NCBI RefSeq assembly: GCF_000165835.1
Contig: NC_014640.1
Span: 4,154,001 to 4,218,000, forward strand
Reading direction: 5' to 3'
Length of the DNA: 64,000 nucleotides
Source: Achromobacter xylosoxidans A8
Lineage (GTDB): Bacteria; Pseudomonadota; Gammaproteobacteria; Burkholderiales; Burkholderiaceae_B
Below are positions 1-7,873 of this stretch, piece after piece. A program made the translations under genes and the position numbers. Below the pieces are notes generated by a model. That model was not told the origin of the DNA. It was given only the letters and a program-made list of their open reading frames with translations, and made no database searches. The first letter of the stretch is position 1. The number at the start of each line of letters is the position of its first letter.

Positions 1-382
1 CGGGCCCGACGCTGCCTACCCCCGCCCGGATGATTTCCGAAAAGTACGCGGCCTCGAACAGAATGAAGGTAATGAAGGCCGACCCCATGGCGCCCAGCAC
101 GATGGGCCGCTCGGATCCCGTGATCGCTTGCAAGGCATAGGGCAGGATGAAATAGATCAGGAAGATCACCAGCACCAGCGGCAAGGAACGGAACAGGTTC
201 ACATATACCGTCGCGGGCCACGCCGCCAGGCGTCCGCCATAAAGCCGGGCAACGGCCAGCAAGGTGCCCAGCAGCACGCCGCCCACGGTCGACGTCAAGG
301 TCAGCAGCAGGGTGAAGCGCAAGCCGGACAGGATCAGGTACGGCAAGGCGTCAATAATCGATTGCAGATCGAAATCGGTCAT
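1..382 (-). CDS. Amino-acid ABC transporter permease, HisM/GltK type (3' end cut by window edge)
   Basis: Inner-membrane permease of a polar amino-acid ABC importer. The reading frame starts with MTDFDLQSIID at 382 and runs off the left edge, so the C-terminus is missing. The visible part holds hydrophobic segments and the family stretch NLFRSLPLVLVIFLIYF. It then continues through SERPIVLGAMG into the start of the EAAYFSEIIRAG permease loop that contacts the ATPase. Its ATG overlaps the stop of the upstream permease (ATGA, 379-382), so the two are translationally coupled and probably form a heterodimer. The ATPase is presumably further left. Substrate (glutamate/aspartate or similar) is inferred from family only. 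Confidence 0.85.
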   Translation of the reverse strand, partial: MTDFDLQSIIDALPYLILSGLRFTLLLTLTSTVGGVLLGTLLAVARLYGGRLAAWPATVYVNLFRSLPLVLVIFLIYFILPYALQAITGSERPIVLGAMGSAFITFILFEAAYFSEIIRAGVGSVGP

Positions 383-1134
383 GCCCGGCTCCCTTTCGCC
401 ATGCGCCCGCCAACGGCCCGGCCCGGAATCCGCAGCTTGTATTCCAGCGCGCGCATCACCACGATGACGATGAGATTGAGCGCCAGGTAGGCCATGGTGG
501 CGGTCAGAAAGGCCTCGAACACCTGGAACGAGAATTCCTGCATCGCATGGGCCTGGGCAGTCAGTTCCGCCAGCCCGATGGTCAGCGCCACCGAGGTGTT
601 CTTGATGGTGTTCAGGCAGTCCGACGTCATGGTCGGCAGGACCGTGCGCAATGCGTTGGGCAAGAGCACGTGCCGGTACAGCTGCGGCAAGGTCAGGCCC
701 AGCGCCAGGCCCGCGTTGCGTTGGCCCTGCGGCAAGGCCTCGATTCCGGCGCGCAGTTGTTCCCCGATGCGCGCCGACATGTACATGCCGATAGCCAGCG
801 CCGCCGTATAGAAGGACGCGTCGGGCAATTGCTTGATCCAGTCGCCGGCCGCCGTCGGCAGCAGCTCCGGCAAGACGAAGTACCACAGGAACATCTGCAC
901 GATCAGCGGGATGTTCCTGAACACTTCCACATAAACGGCTGCCGCCGCGCGCACCCCACGGGACGGCAGCGTGCGCGCCACGCCGACCGCCAGGCCCAGC
1001 GCCAGCGCGATCAGCCACGCCAGCGCCGCCGTTTTCACGGTCACGCTCAGCCCGTCCAGCAGGGTTTGCAGATACGTCTGCCCGCCGTCGGGCGACGGGG
1101 CGAACAACACGCCCCAGTTCCATTGATATGCCAT
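379..1134 (-). CDS. Amino-acid ABC transporter permease, HisM/GltJ type
   Basis: 251-residue inner-membrane permease. It begins MAYQWNWGVLF, like GltJ proteins, and has several hydrophobic helices (about residues 25-55, 80-105, 190-230). The cytoplasmic permease motif appears as SARIGEQLRAGIEALPQGQ. The next motif, YRHVLLPNALRTVLPTM, fits the ATPase-coupling loop of the polar amino-acid uptake family. It lies between the binding-protein gene (81 bp upstream, with a hairpin in the gap) and the second permease, with which it overlaps by 4 bp. The role is uptake of acidic or polar amino acids; the exact substrate is not visible. Confidence 0.9.
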   Translation of the reverse strand: MAYQWNWGVLFAPSPDGGQTYLQTLLDGLSVTVKTAALAWLIALALGLAVGVARTLPSRGVRAAAAVYVEVFRNIPLIVQMFLWYFVLPELLPTAAGDWIKQLPDASFYTAALAIGMYMSARIGEQLRAGIEALPQGQRNAGLALGLTLPQLYRHVLLPNALRTVLPTMTSDCLNTIKNTSVALTIGLAELTAQAHAMQEFSFQVFEAFLTATMAYLALNLIVIVVMRALEYKLRIPGRAVGGRMAKGSRA

Positions 1135-1167
1135 GCTTTTCTCGATGATCTGGCCGCGCGCGGTCCC

Positions 1168-1184
1168 GGCCCCTCGCCGGGGCC
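1168..1184 (-). promoter_or_regulatory. Intercistronic hairpin between binding protein and permease genes
   Basis: GGCCCC (1168-1173), a 5-nt loop and GGGGCC (1179-1184) form a perfect stem, one base pair longer if 1167/1185 are included. It sits in the 81-bp gap after the binding-protein gene. Such hairpins commonly stabilise the abundant binding-protein mRNA relative to the permease messages; that role is inferred. Confidence 0.4.
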
Positions 1185-1215
1185 GCGCATCGGCGTATTG
1201 CGGCTAAGCCTGGGC

Positions 1216-2124
1216 CTAGCGGTAGGCGGCGGGATCGCCCGAATCGGTGGGCGTGGCGACCACGCGCTTGAGCGCCTCGCTCATGGCCACGTTCAGGTTG
1301 ATGCCCTTGGGCGGCAGCGGGCTGCGGTACCAGCGGTCGTACAGCGCCTGGAACTCGCCGCTGGCGTAGAGGGCCTTGATGGCGTCATCCACCAGCGCCT
1401 TGAACTGCGGGTCGTCACGGCGCAGCATGATGGCGTAGGGCTCGATCGACAGGGACGCGTCGGAGACTTCGTAGCGGTCGGGCTGCTTGGCGTTGGCGAT
1501 CAGGCCGTACAGCAGGATATCGTCCATGACGAAGGCGGCGGCGCGGCCGGTCTCCACCATCAGGAAGCCTTCGGCATGCTCCTTCACCGGCACGATACGC
1601 ATGCCCAGTCCGCGCGTTTCGTTCAGTTCATTGATCTGGCGAATGTTCGCAGTGCCGGAGGTCGAGGCCACGACCTTGCCCTTCAGGTCGTCGACGGTGC
1701 GCAACTTGGAAGACTTCTGGCTGAGAAAGCGGTTGCCTGTCACGAAGGTGGTGACCGAGAACGCCACCTGCTGCTGGCGGTCCAGGGTGTTGGAGGTCGA
1801 GGCGCATTCCAGGTCGATGGTGCCGTTGCCCATCAGGGGAATGCGCGTCGCGGAGGTGACCGGCAGGTACTTCACCTGGATATCGCTGCGCTTGAGCCGG
1901 GTCTGCACCGCGCGGACGATGCGCTCGCAGATGTCGATCGAGTAGCCCACGGGCTTCTGGTTGCCGTCATAGTAGGAAAACGGGATCGAGGTCTCGCGAT
2001 GGCCGATGGTGATGGTGCCGGTGTCGGCGACCTTCTTCAGCGTGCCGTCCAGTTGCTGGGCCGATGCGGCGCCCGCCATAAAGATCGCCAACGCCGCGAC
2101 CGATGCCTTGATGCGAAGTGCCAT
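1216..2124 (-). CDS. Periplasmic amino-acid-binding protein, GltI type
   Basis: 302-residue solute-binding protein of the ABC importer encoded just downstream. The ATG at 2124 is chosen because it gives a clean signal peptide (MALRIKASVAALAIFMAGAASA, cleavage near residue 22) and has AAGGAGAAAAGC upstream. A longer upstream frame has no such leader. The mature part carries family 3 SBP features: ITIGHRETSIPFSYYDG, the KPVGYSIDICERIV segment and GKVVASTSGTANIRQI. This resembles GltI, a glutamate/aspartate-binding protein. The gene begins 22 bp after the LysR stop codon, so both may share a transcript. Confidence 0.88.
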   Translation of the reverse strand: MALRIKASVAALAIFMAGAASAQQLDGTLKKVADTGTITIGHRETSIPFSYYDGNQKPVGYSIDICERIVRAVQTRLKRSDIQVKYLPVTSATRIPLMGNGTIDLECASTSNTLDRQQQVAFSVTTFVTGNRFLSQKSSKLRTVDDLKGKVVASTSGTANIRQINELNETRGLGMRIVPVKEHAEGFLMVETGRAAAFVMDDILLYGLIANAKQPDRYEVSDASLSIEPYAIMLRRDDPQFKALVDDAIKALYASGEFQALYDRWYRSPLPPKGINLNVAMSEALKRVVATPTDSGDPAAYR

Positions 2125-2146
2125 GCTTTTCTCCTTAGGGTTTATG

Positions 2147-3046
2147 TCAGCGCTTGGTATAGAGGTTGAATACGCGTTCCACGGGCTCCTGGGCCGGCCC
2201 CTGGCGGCGGGCATACATGCAGATCTGCATCGGGATCGCGCAGCGGCGGTCCTTGATCGCGACGATCTCTCCGGCGTCCACCGACACCCGGGCGCTGGAT
2301 TCGGGCAGCCATGCCAGCCCGACGCCGGCGCTGACCAGCGTGCGCGCGCCATCCACGAAATCGGTTTCGCAGACGCGTTGCAGGACGGGGCGCTGCAGCA
2401 GGTCGCCGCAAGACAGGTCGACCAGCCGCCGGAAGTAGGCGCCCTGGGCATGCGACACATAGGGATAGCGCGCCGGGGAATCCACGGCGTACAGCGCGGT
2501 CTCGTCCACCGGCATGGCGGCGGGGCGGAACAGGCGCAAGAAGTCCGGCTCCATGCCGGTCCGCATATAAGCCTGCGGGTCCAGTTGTATGTCTTCGGCG
2601 GCGTGGCGGAAGCACACCAGCAGGTCGACCACGCCCGCGGCCAACCACTCGACCGAGTCGTGCACATTGCCTACATGCAGCCGCAGCGACTCGACGCCGC
2701 TCTCGTCCTTCCAACGGACGCACCAACCCGGAAAGTGCGAGGTCGCCAGGCAATGCGGCATGGCGACTCTGAGAACTGCGCCGTCATGGCCGGTGACGCC
2801 GGCCTCGCCGCGCGCATCCACCACCTTGCGCACGATCTCGGCGGCATTGGATCGGAATTGCTCGCCCGCCGCGGTCAGACGCAAGGGGAAACAGCCCCGG
2901 TCGATCAGCGCCGCGCCAGCCCAGGTTTCCAGGGACTGGATGCGCCGGCTGAACGCCGATTGCGAGACATGCCGCAATTCGGCGGCCGTGGTGAACTGCC
3001 CGCATTCCGCCAGGGTCAGAAAATCCTGGAACCAACGTAGATCCAT
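2147..3046 (-). CDS. LysR-family transcriptional regulator
   Basis: 299 residues from the ATG at 3046 (MDLRWFQDFLTL), the usual LysR start and length. N-terminal winged HTH at about residues 1-60 (QFTTAAELRHVSQSAFSRRIQSLE), followed by a substrate-binding co-inducer domain. It lies immediately upstream of, and on the same strand as, the amino-acid transporter genes, so it probably controls them and itself. A 7-bp dyad with T-N11-A geometry at 3106-3124, 60-78 bp upstream of the start codon, is a plausible autoregulatory box. Confidence 0.9.
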   Translation of the reverse strand: MDLRWFQDFLTLAECGQFTTAAELRHVSQSAFSRRIQSLETWAGAALIDRGCFPLRLTAAGEQFRSNAAEIVRKVVDARGEAGVTGHDGAVLRVAMPHCLATSHFPGWCVRWKDESGVESLRLHVGNVHDSVEWLAAGVVDLLVCFRHAAEDIQLDPQAYMRTGMEPDFLRLFRPAAMPVDETALYAVDSPARYPYVSHAQGAYFRRLVDLSCGDLLQRPVLQRVCETDFVDGARTLVSAGVGLAWLPESSARVSVDAGEIVAIKDRRCAIPMQICMYARRQGPAQEPVERVFNLYTKR

Positions 3047-3105
3047 AACAACCGCCGCGCCGTCAGATTGAATGCGAGGCAGTATAGGGACCACGTCCGG
3101 GGGCC

Positions 3106-3124
3106 TTATGCATAGTTTGCATAA
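3106..3124. promoter_or_regulatory. Candidate LysR box (dyad with T-N11-A)
   Basis: TTATGCA (3106-3112), spacer TAGTT, TGCATAA (3118-3124): a perfect 7-bp inverted repeat that contains the T-N11-A pattern of LysR-type operators. It lies upstream of the LysR gene at 2147-3046 and between it and the end of the LacI-family gene. Assignment to this LysR is by position. Confidence 0.5.
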
Positions 3125-3160
3125 CGCCCCCGCAGTCAGGGTTACTCCGGACCTGCCCGT

Positions 3161-4225
3161 CTACGGCAGGTTTTCGCGGAAGATCACCTGGCTGCGCGCC
3201 AGTTCCACCCCGTTCATCGGACTGCGCTTGTCGCGCAGGTTGCAGAAGATGCGCACGCAGCTCATCAGCGCTTCCATCGGGCTTTGCGTGATGACTGCGT
3301 CCATGGTGCCGTCTATCAGCAGCGCGCGGGTGTCGGGCGTGAGGCCGTGGCCGATGAAGACAACGCGGTGCTGCAAGCCGGCTTCCTTCAACGCGCGCGC
3401 CACGCCGTCGGATGCGCCACCGATGTTGTAGATGCCGGCCAGCTGCGGGTACTGCTCCAGCAACTGGCGGGCCTGCTCGTAGTTGCGCTGCGCATCGTCA
3501 TAGCCCTCGCGCAGATCCACCACCTGCATGGCCTGGAACTGTTCCGCGTATAGCTGCAGGAAGCCGCCTTCGCGCTCTTCATGGGCGCGGTAGTGACGCG
3601 ATCCGGCGATCAGCGCCACATGCGCCGCGCGCGAGCCGATGAAACGGGCAATCAGGTAGCCCGCGGTGCGTCCGGCCGCGCGGTTGTCCAGGCCCACGTA
3701 GGCCACGCGGGCGCTGTTGGCCAGGTCGGAGATCAGCGTCACCGCCGGCACGCCCTGCTGCGCCAGCAGGTTGACGGCCTCGCGCACGGCGGGATGCTCC
3801 AGCGCCATGAACGCGATGCCGTCGGCGCGCTTGCCGTGCCTGGCCAGCGCCTGCGCGAGCGCATCGGGATTGAAGCTTTCCACATACTCGACCTGGCACT
3901 TGGCGTTGAGCGGCGCGAAGTGCTCCTGGGCGTAGCTGACGGTGTCGCCCAGCATGCGCAGGTAGCGGTTGCTGCCGCGCGGCAGCAGGAACACCAGCCG
4001 CAGGGGCTCGGGCGCGGCGGCCGCAAGCACCTCCTGTTCCGGCAGATAGTCCAGTTCGATGGCCGCCTTGAAGACTTTCTGGGCGGTGCTGGCGCGCACG
4101 CCGGGCCGGCGATTCAGGACCCGGTCGGCCGTGGCGGTGGACACTCCGGCGCGCTCCGCCACATCGGCCAGGCGCGCCAGCTTGCGTTCGGGAGGCGTTC
4201 GATTCACATCAAAATCCATCATCAA
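3161..4225 (-). CDS. LacI-family transcriptional regulator
   Basis: 354 residues. LacI HTH at about residues 16-40 (ARLADVAERAGVSTATADRVLNRRPGVRAST), then a periplasmic-binding-protein-like effector domain with LLPRGSNRYLRMLGD and YVGLDNRAAGRTAGYLIARF. The effector domain is of the sugar-binding type (Peripla_BP). It is divergent from the TRAP transporter/RuBisCO-like protein operon, with 109 bp between the start codons, so it most likely represses that operon in response to a sugar acid. Three consecutive Met codons make the exact start uncertain by one or two residues. Confidence 0.9.
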   Translation of the reverse strand: MMMDFDVNRTPPERKLARLADVAERAGVSTATADRVLNRRPGVRASTAQKVFKAAIELDYLPEQEVLAAAAPEPLRLVFLLPRGSNRYLRMLGDTVSYAQEHFAPLNAKCQVEYVESFNPDALAQALARHGKRADGIAFMALEHPAVREAVNLLAQQGVPAVTLISDLANSARVAYVGLDNRAAGRTAGYLIARFIGSRAAHVALIAGSRHYRAHEEREGGFLQLYAEQFQAMQVVDLREGYDDAQRNYEQARQLLEQYPQLAGIYNIGGASDGVARALKEAGLQHRVVFIGHGLTPDTRALLIDGTMDAVITQSPMEALMSCVRIFCNLRDKRSPMNGVELARSQVIFRENLP

Positions 4226-4252
4226 TCAGGTTTGACGATGATAGCGCTGATT
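4224..4252. promoter_or_regulatory. Possible operator half-sites in the LacI/TRAP divergent region
   Basis: AATCAG (4224-4229) and CTGATT (4247-4252) form a spaced inverted repeat overlapping the LacI gene start, and a central AGCGCT palindrome lies at 4243-4248. It is in the right place for LacI-type control but the arms are short. Confidence 0.25.
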
Positions 4253-4334
4253 CACTATTGTCCATTCTGCCGCATGGTACTGGCGCTGTTGTGGCACATC
4301 AAAAAACATCATAACCAGAATTATGGAGACAACC

Positions 4335-5354
4335 ATGAAGCTGCTGACACGCCGCAGTGCCCTGCGCCGCCTTTGCGCGGTTCCCGCCGTCGCCCTGAGC
4401 TCGGGCTTCCCGCTGATCGCCCGCGCGGCCGACTACACGCTCAAGTACGGCAACAACCTGCCGGTCACGCACCCGCTGAATATCCGCGCCCAGGAAGCCG
4501 CCGAACGCATCCTCAAGGAAAGCAACGGCCGCGTGGACATCAAGATCTTCCCGAACAACCAGTTGGGCGGCGACACCGACATGCTGGCCCAGGTGCGCTC
4601 GGGCGGCATCGATTTCTTCACCCCGTCCGCCCTGGTCATCGCCACCCTGGTGCCGGTCGCGGCCATCAACGCCGTGGGCTTCGCCTTCAAGGACTACAAC
4701 CAGGTCTGGAGCGCCATGGACGGCGCGCTCGGCGCCCACGTGCGCGCCGCCATCGCGCAGCGCCGCCTCTACGCCTTCGAGAAGATGTGGGACAACGGCT
4801 TTCGCCAGACCACCAGCAGCAAGGCGCCGGTCAAGTCCGCCGCCGACATGGACGGCCTGAAGATCCGGGTGCCGGTCAGCTCGCTGCCGATCTCCATGTT
4901 CAAGGGCCTGGGCGCCGCGCCCGCCAGCCTGCAGTTCAGCGAGGTGTATTCCTCGCTGCAGACCAAGGTGGTGGACGCCCAGGAAAATCCCCTGCCCATC
5001 ATCCAGGTGGCCAAGCTGTATGAAGTGCAGAAGTACTGCTCGCTCACCAACCACATCTGGGACGGCTACTGGTTCATCGCCAACGGCCGCATGTGGGAAG
5101 GCCTGCCGCAGGATCTGAAGGCCATCGTGGCGCGCGGCATCAACGAGGCCGGCCTGGCCCAGCGCGAAGACATCAAGAAGCTCAATGCCTCGGTGCAATC
5201 GGATCTGGAAGGCAAGGGTCTGCTGTTCAACCAGCCGTCCGCCGACAGCTTCCGCGAACAATTGCGTACCGCCGGCTTCTACAAGGAATGGCAGGGCCGC
5301 TTCGGCAACGAGGCCTGGACCCTGCTGGAGCAGGCCGTCGGCAAGCTGGTCTGA
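4335..5354 (+). CDS. TRAP transporter substrate-binding protein, DctP family
   Basis: 339 residues. Start chosen at 4335 (MKLLTRRSALRRL) because GGAGA lies 5-6 bp upstream; an in-frame ATG at 4323 lacks this. Signal peptide with an RR-containing n-region and cleavage near RAA-DYTLKYGN. DctP features: NNLPVTHPLNIRAQEAAERI, IKIFPNNQLGGDTDMLAQVRSGGIDF and the conserved MDGLKIRVP arginine segment that binds a substrate carboxylate. It feeds the fused DctQM permease 9 bp downstream. Substrate is likely a sugar acid by context. Confidence 0.92.
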   Translation: MKLLTRRSALRRLCAVPAVALSSGFPLIARAADYTLKYGNNLPVTHPLNIRAQEAAERILKESNGRVDIKIFPNNQLGGDTDMLAQVRSGGIDFFTPSALVIATLVPVAAINAVGFAFKDYNQVWSAMDGALGAHVRAAIAQRRLYAFEKMWDNGFRQTTSSKAPVKSAADMDGLKIRVPVSSLPISMFKGLGAAPASLQFSEVYSSLQTKVVDAQENPLPIIQVAKLYEVQKYCSLTNHIWDGYWFIANGRMWEGLPQDLKAIVARGINEAGLAQREDIKKLNASVQSDLEGKGLLFNQPSADSFREQLRTAGFYKEWQGRFGNEAWTLLEQAVGKLV

Positions 5355-5363
5355 GGACGCGCC

Positions 5364-7244
5364 ATGTCCTCCTTGTCCGCACCCCACCCCGCGCCGCAAG
5401 CGCTGCCGGCCCATCCCCTGCGCCGTGCCGCCGGGGCCTTCGACGCGCTGCTGGGCAGCGTGGTCGAACACGTGGCGGCGGCCCTCGTGCTGGTCGAGAT
5501 CGCCGTGCTGTTCGCGGGCGTGGTGGCGCGCTACGCCTTCCACAGCCCGCTGGTCTGGTCCGACGAACTCGCCTCCATCCTGTTCCTGTGGCTGTCGATG
5601 CTGGGCGCGGTGGTCGCCCTGCGGCGCGGCGAGCACATGCGGATGACAGCCTTGGTTAACAACGTCAGCCCGGCGCGCCGCGCCCAGCTGGAAACGCTGG
5701 CGCTGGCCGCGTCGCTGGCCTTCCTGGCGCTGATCCTGGCGCCCGCCGTGGAATACGCGCATGAAGAACACTTCATCGTCACGCCCGCGCTGGAACTGAG
5801 CAACGCCTGGCGCGCCGCCGCGATTCCGGTGGGCATGGGGCTGATGGCGGTGGTGGCCCTGCTGCGGCTCTTGCGCACGCAAACCGCGCCGCAGATGCTG
5901 GCGGCGCTGGCCGGGGCGGCCGCGGTGGTCGCGCTGTTCTGGCTGGCGCAGCCGCTGTTTTCCACATTGGGCAAGCTGAACCTGCTGATCTTCTTCGTGG
6001 GCATCGTGGCCGCCACGGTGTTCTCGGGCGTGCCCATCGCGTTCTCGTTCGCCCTGGCCACATTCTCCTACCTGGCCTTGACCACCAACACCCCGATGGT
6101 GGTGATGGTCGGCCGGCTGGACGAAGGCATGTCGCACCTGATGCTGCTGGCGGTGCCGCTCTTCATCTTCCTCGGCTCGTTGATCGAGATGACCGGCATG
6201 GCGCGCGCCATGATCCAGTTCCTGGCCAGCCTGCTGGGACACGTGCGCGGCGGGCTGTCCTATGTGCTGATCGGCGCCATGTACCTGGTGTCCGGCATAT
6301 CGGGGTCCAAGATCGCCGACATGGCGGCCATTGCGCCCGTGCTGTTCCCGGAAATGCAGAAGCGCGGCGCCAAGCCGGGCGATCTGGTGGCCTTGCTATC
6401 GGCCACTGGTGCGCAGACCGAAACCATTCCACCGTCCATCGTGCTCATCACTATCGGCTCGGTCACGGGCGTGTCCATCGCCGCGCTCTTCACGGGCGGG
6501 CTGCTGCCGGCCGTGGTGCTGGGCCTGGCGCTGTGCTCGGTGGTGTGGTGGCGCTACCGCAAGGAAGACCTGAGCCTGGCGCAGCGCTTCAGCGCCCGCG
6601 AGATCGGACGCTTCTTCGTCATCGCCCTGCCCGCCGTGGCCCTGCCCTTCGTGATCCGCGCCGCGGTGGTCGAAGGCGTGGCCACCGCCACCGAGGTCTC
6701 GACCATCGGCATCGTGTATTCGGCCGTGGTCGGCCTGCTGATCTACCGGCGCTTCGACTGGGCCCGGCTCAAGCCCATGCTGATCGAGACCGCCTCGCTG
6801 TCGGGCGCCATCATGCTGATCGTGGGCTGCGCCACCGCCATGGCCTGGGCGCTGACGCAGTCCGGCTTCTCGGGCGACCTGGCCAAGCTGATGGCCGGCA
6901 TGCCCGGCGGCAGCTACGGTTTCCTGGCCGTGTCCATCGTCGCCTTCATCATCCTGGGCAGCGTGCTAGAAGGCATACCCGCCATCGTGCTGTTCGGCCC
7001 GCTGCTGTTCCCGATCGCGGCGCAGGCCGGCGTGCACGAGGTGCACTACGCCATGGTGGTGATCTTCGCCATGGGCATCGGCCTGTTCGCGCCGCCCTTC
7101 GGCGTGGGCTACTACGGCGCCTGCGCCATCAGCCGCGTCGATCCCAACGAAGGCATCGGCCCGATCTGGGGCTACATCGCCGCGCTGCTGGTGGGCCTGG
7201 TCATCGTCGCCGCCTTCCCCTGGTTCTCCATCGGTTTCCTGTGA
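5364..7244 (+). CDS. TRAP transporter fused small and large permease (DctQ-DctM)
   Basis: 626 residues, the expected length of a fusion of DctQ (about 170) and DctM (about 430). Residues about 30-180 form a four-helix DctQ domain (RYAFHSPLVWSDELASILFLW). From about 210 the protein is DctM: FFVGIVAATVFSGVPIAFSFALATF, LLLAVPLFIFLGSLIEMTG, GISGSKIADMAAIAPVLFP and LFAPPFGVGYY. It is an inner-membrane Na+- or H+-coupled importer working with the upstream DctP. The gene is followed by a GC-rich hairpin (7250-7269), which may lower expression of the enzymes relative to the transporter or process the message. Confidence 0.93.
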   Translation: MSSLSAPHPAPQALPAHPLRRAAGAFDALLGSVVEHVAAALVLVEIAVLFAGVVARYAFHSPLVWSDELASILFLWLSMLGAVVALRRGEHMRMTALVNNVSPARRAQLETLALAASLAFLALILAPAVEYAHEEHFIVTPALELSNAWRAAAIPVGMGLMAVVALLRLLRTQTAPQMLAALAGAAAVVALFWLAQPLFSTLGKLNLLIFFVGIVAATVFSGVPIAFSFALATFSYLALTTNTPMVVMVGRLDEGMSHLMLLAVPLFIFLGSLIEMTGMARAMIQFLASLLGHVRGGLSYVLIGAMYLVSGISGSKIADMAAIAPVLFPEMQKRGAKPGDLVALLSATGAQTETIPPSIVLITIGSVTGVSIAALFTGGLLPAVVLGLALCSVVWWRYRKEDLSLAQRFSAREIGRFFVIALPAVALPFVIRAAVVEGVATATEVSTIGIVYSAVVGLLIYRRFDWARLKPMLIETASLSGAIMLIVGCATAMAWALTQSGFSGDLAKLMAGMPGGSYGFLAVSIVAFIILGSVLEGIPAIVLFGPLLFPIAAQAGVHEVHYAMVVIFAMGIGLFAPPFGVGYYGACAISRVDPNEGIGPIWGYIAALLVGLVIVAAFPWFSIGFL

Positions 7245-7249
7245 GGCCT

Positions 7250-7269
7250 GCGGCCCGGGTCCGGGCCGC
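7250..7269 (+). terminator. GC-rich hairpin after the TRAP permease gene
   Basis: GCGGCCCGG (7250-7258), GT, CCGGGCCGC (7261-7269): perfect 9-bp inverted repeat starting 6 bp after the TRAP stop codon. No T-run follows, so it is more likely an attenuating or processing hairpin than a full terminator, since the next gene is in the same pathway. Confidence 0.4.
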
Positions 7270-7312
7270 GTCCTCCCGACATCCTCAAACCTCTTCCCGC
7301 AAAGAATCCATC

Positions 7313-7852
7313 ATGAGTCGTTTCCTGGGCGAAATCCGCCAACTCGGTTATGTGGTGCACGACATCGAAGCCGCCATGGACTACTGGAGCGCCACGCTGG
7401 GCGTCGGCCCCTGGTACTACAACCCGCGCGTGCCCATCGTGAACTATCAATACGACGGCGCTAGCCACCAACCGCACAACTCGGTGGCGCTGGCCAACTC
7501 CGGCTTCGTGCAGGTCGAGCTGATCCAGACCCGCAACGACGTGCCCTCCATGTACCGCGACTTCCTGCAGGCCGGCCGCACCGGGCTGCAGCACGTGGCC
7601 TACTGGACCGAAAGCTACGACGCCGACCTGGAGCGCCTGCTGGCCCAGGGCTTCAAGCCCAAGATGAGCGGCGAAGTCGGCGAGAAAGGCCGCTTCATCT
7701 ACTTCGACACCGAGTACCACCCCGGCACCGTGATCGAGCTGTCCGAAGTCGCCGGCCCCAAGGGCCGCCTGTTCGACCTGATCCGCGACAGCGCCCGCGA
7801 CTGGGACGGCAAGGATCCCGTGCGCCCCTTCCCCGACCTGAACCGGATCTGA
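7313..7852 (+). CDS. VOC-superfamily (glyoxalase/epimerase-like) protein
   Basis: 179 residues forming one vicinal-oxygen-chelate unit of the Glyoxalase_4 type. Likely metal ligands are the His in RQLGYVVHDIEAAMDYW, Glu in VQVELIQTR, His in GLQHVAYWTESYD and Glu in GTVIELSEV, arranged as in methylmalonyl-CoA epimerase-like proteins. Start at 7313 gives MSRFLGEIRQLGYVV; no strong ribosome binding site is seen. It lies between the TRAP transporter and the RuBisCO-like protein, so an isomerase or epimerase acting on the imported sugar acid is plausible. That function is inferred only. Confidence 0.8.
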   Translation: MSRFLGEIRQLGYVVHDIEAAMDYWSATLGVGPWYYNPRVPIVNYQYDGASHQPHNSVALANSGFVQVELIQTRNDVPSMYRDFLQAGRTGLQHVAYWTESYDADLERLLAQGFKPKMSGEVGEKGRFIYFDTEYHPGTVIELSEVAGPKGRLFDLIRDSARDWDGKDPVRPFPDLNRI

Positions 7853-7873
7853 CCTTTTTCTGCCACCGCCGCC

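Noticed and set aside
1216..2667. Longer form of the amino-acid-binding protein starting far upstream
   Set aside because: The extension is a shadow of the LysR gene; the ATG at 2124 gives a proper signal peptide and ribosome-binding site.
4299..6242. Open frame of 647 codons on the minus strand across the TRAP genes
   Set aside because: Low-complexity Gln/His/Arg/Gly-rich translation typical of the antisense of GC-rich genes; the plus-strand TRAP genes are clear.
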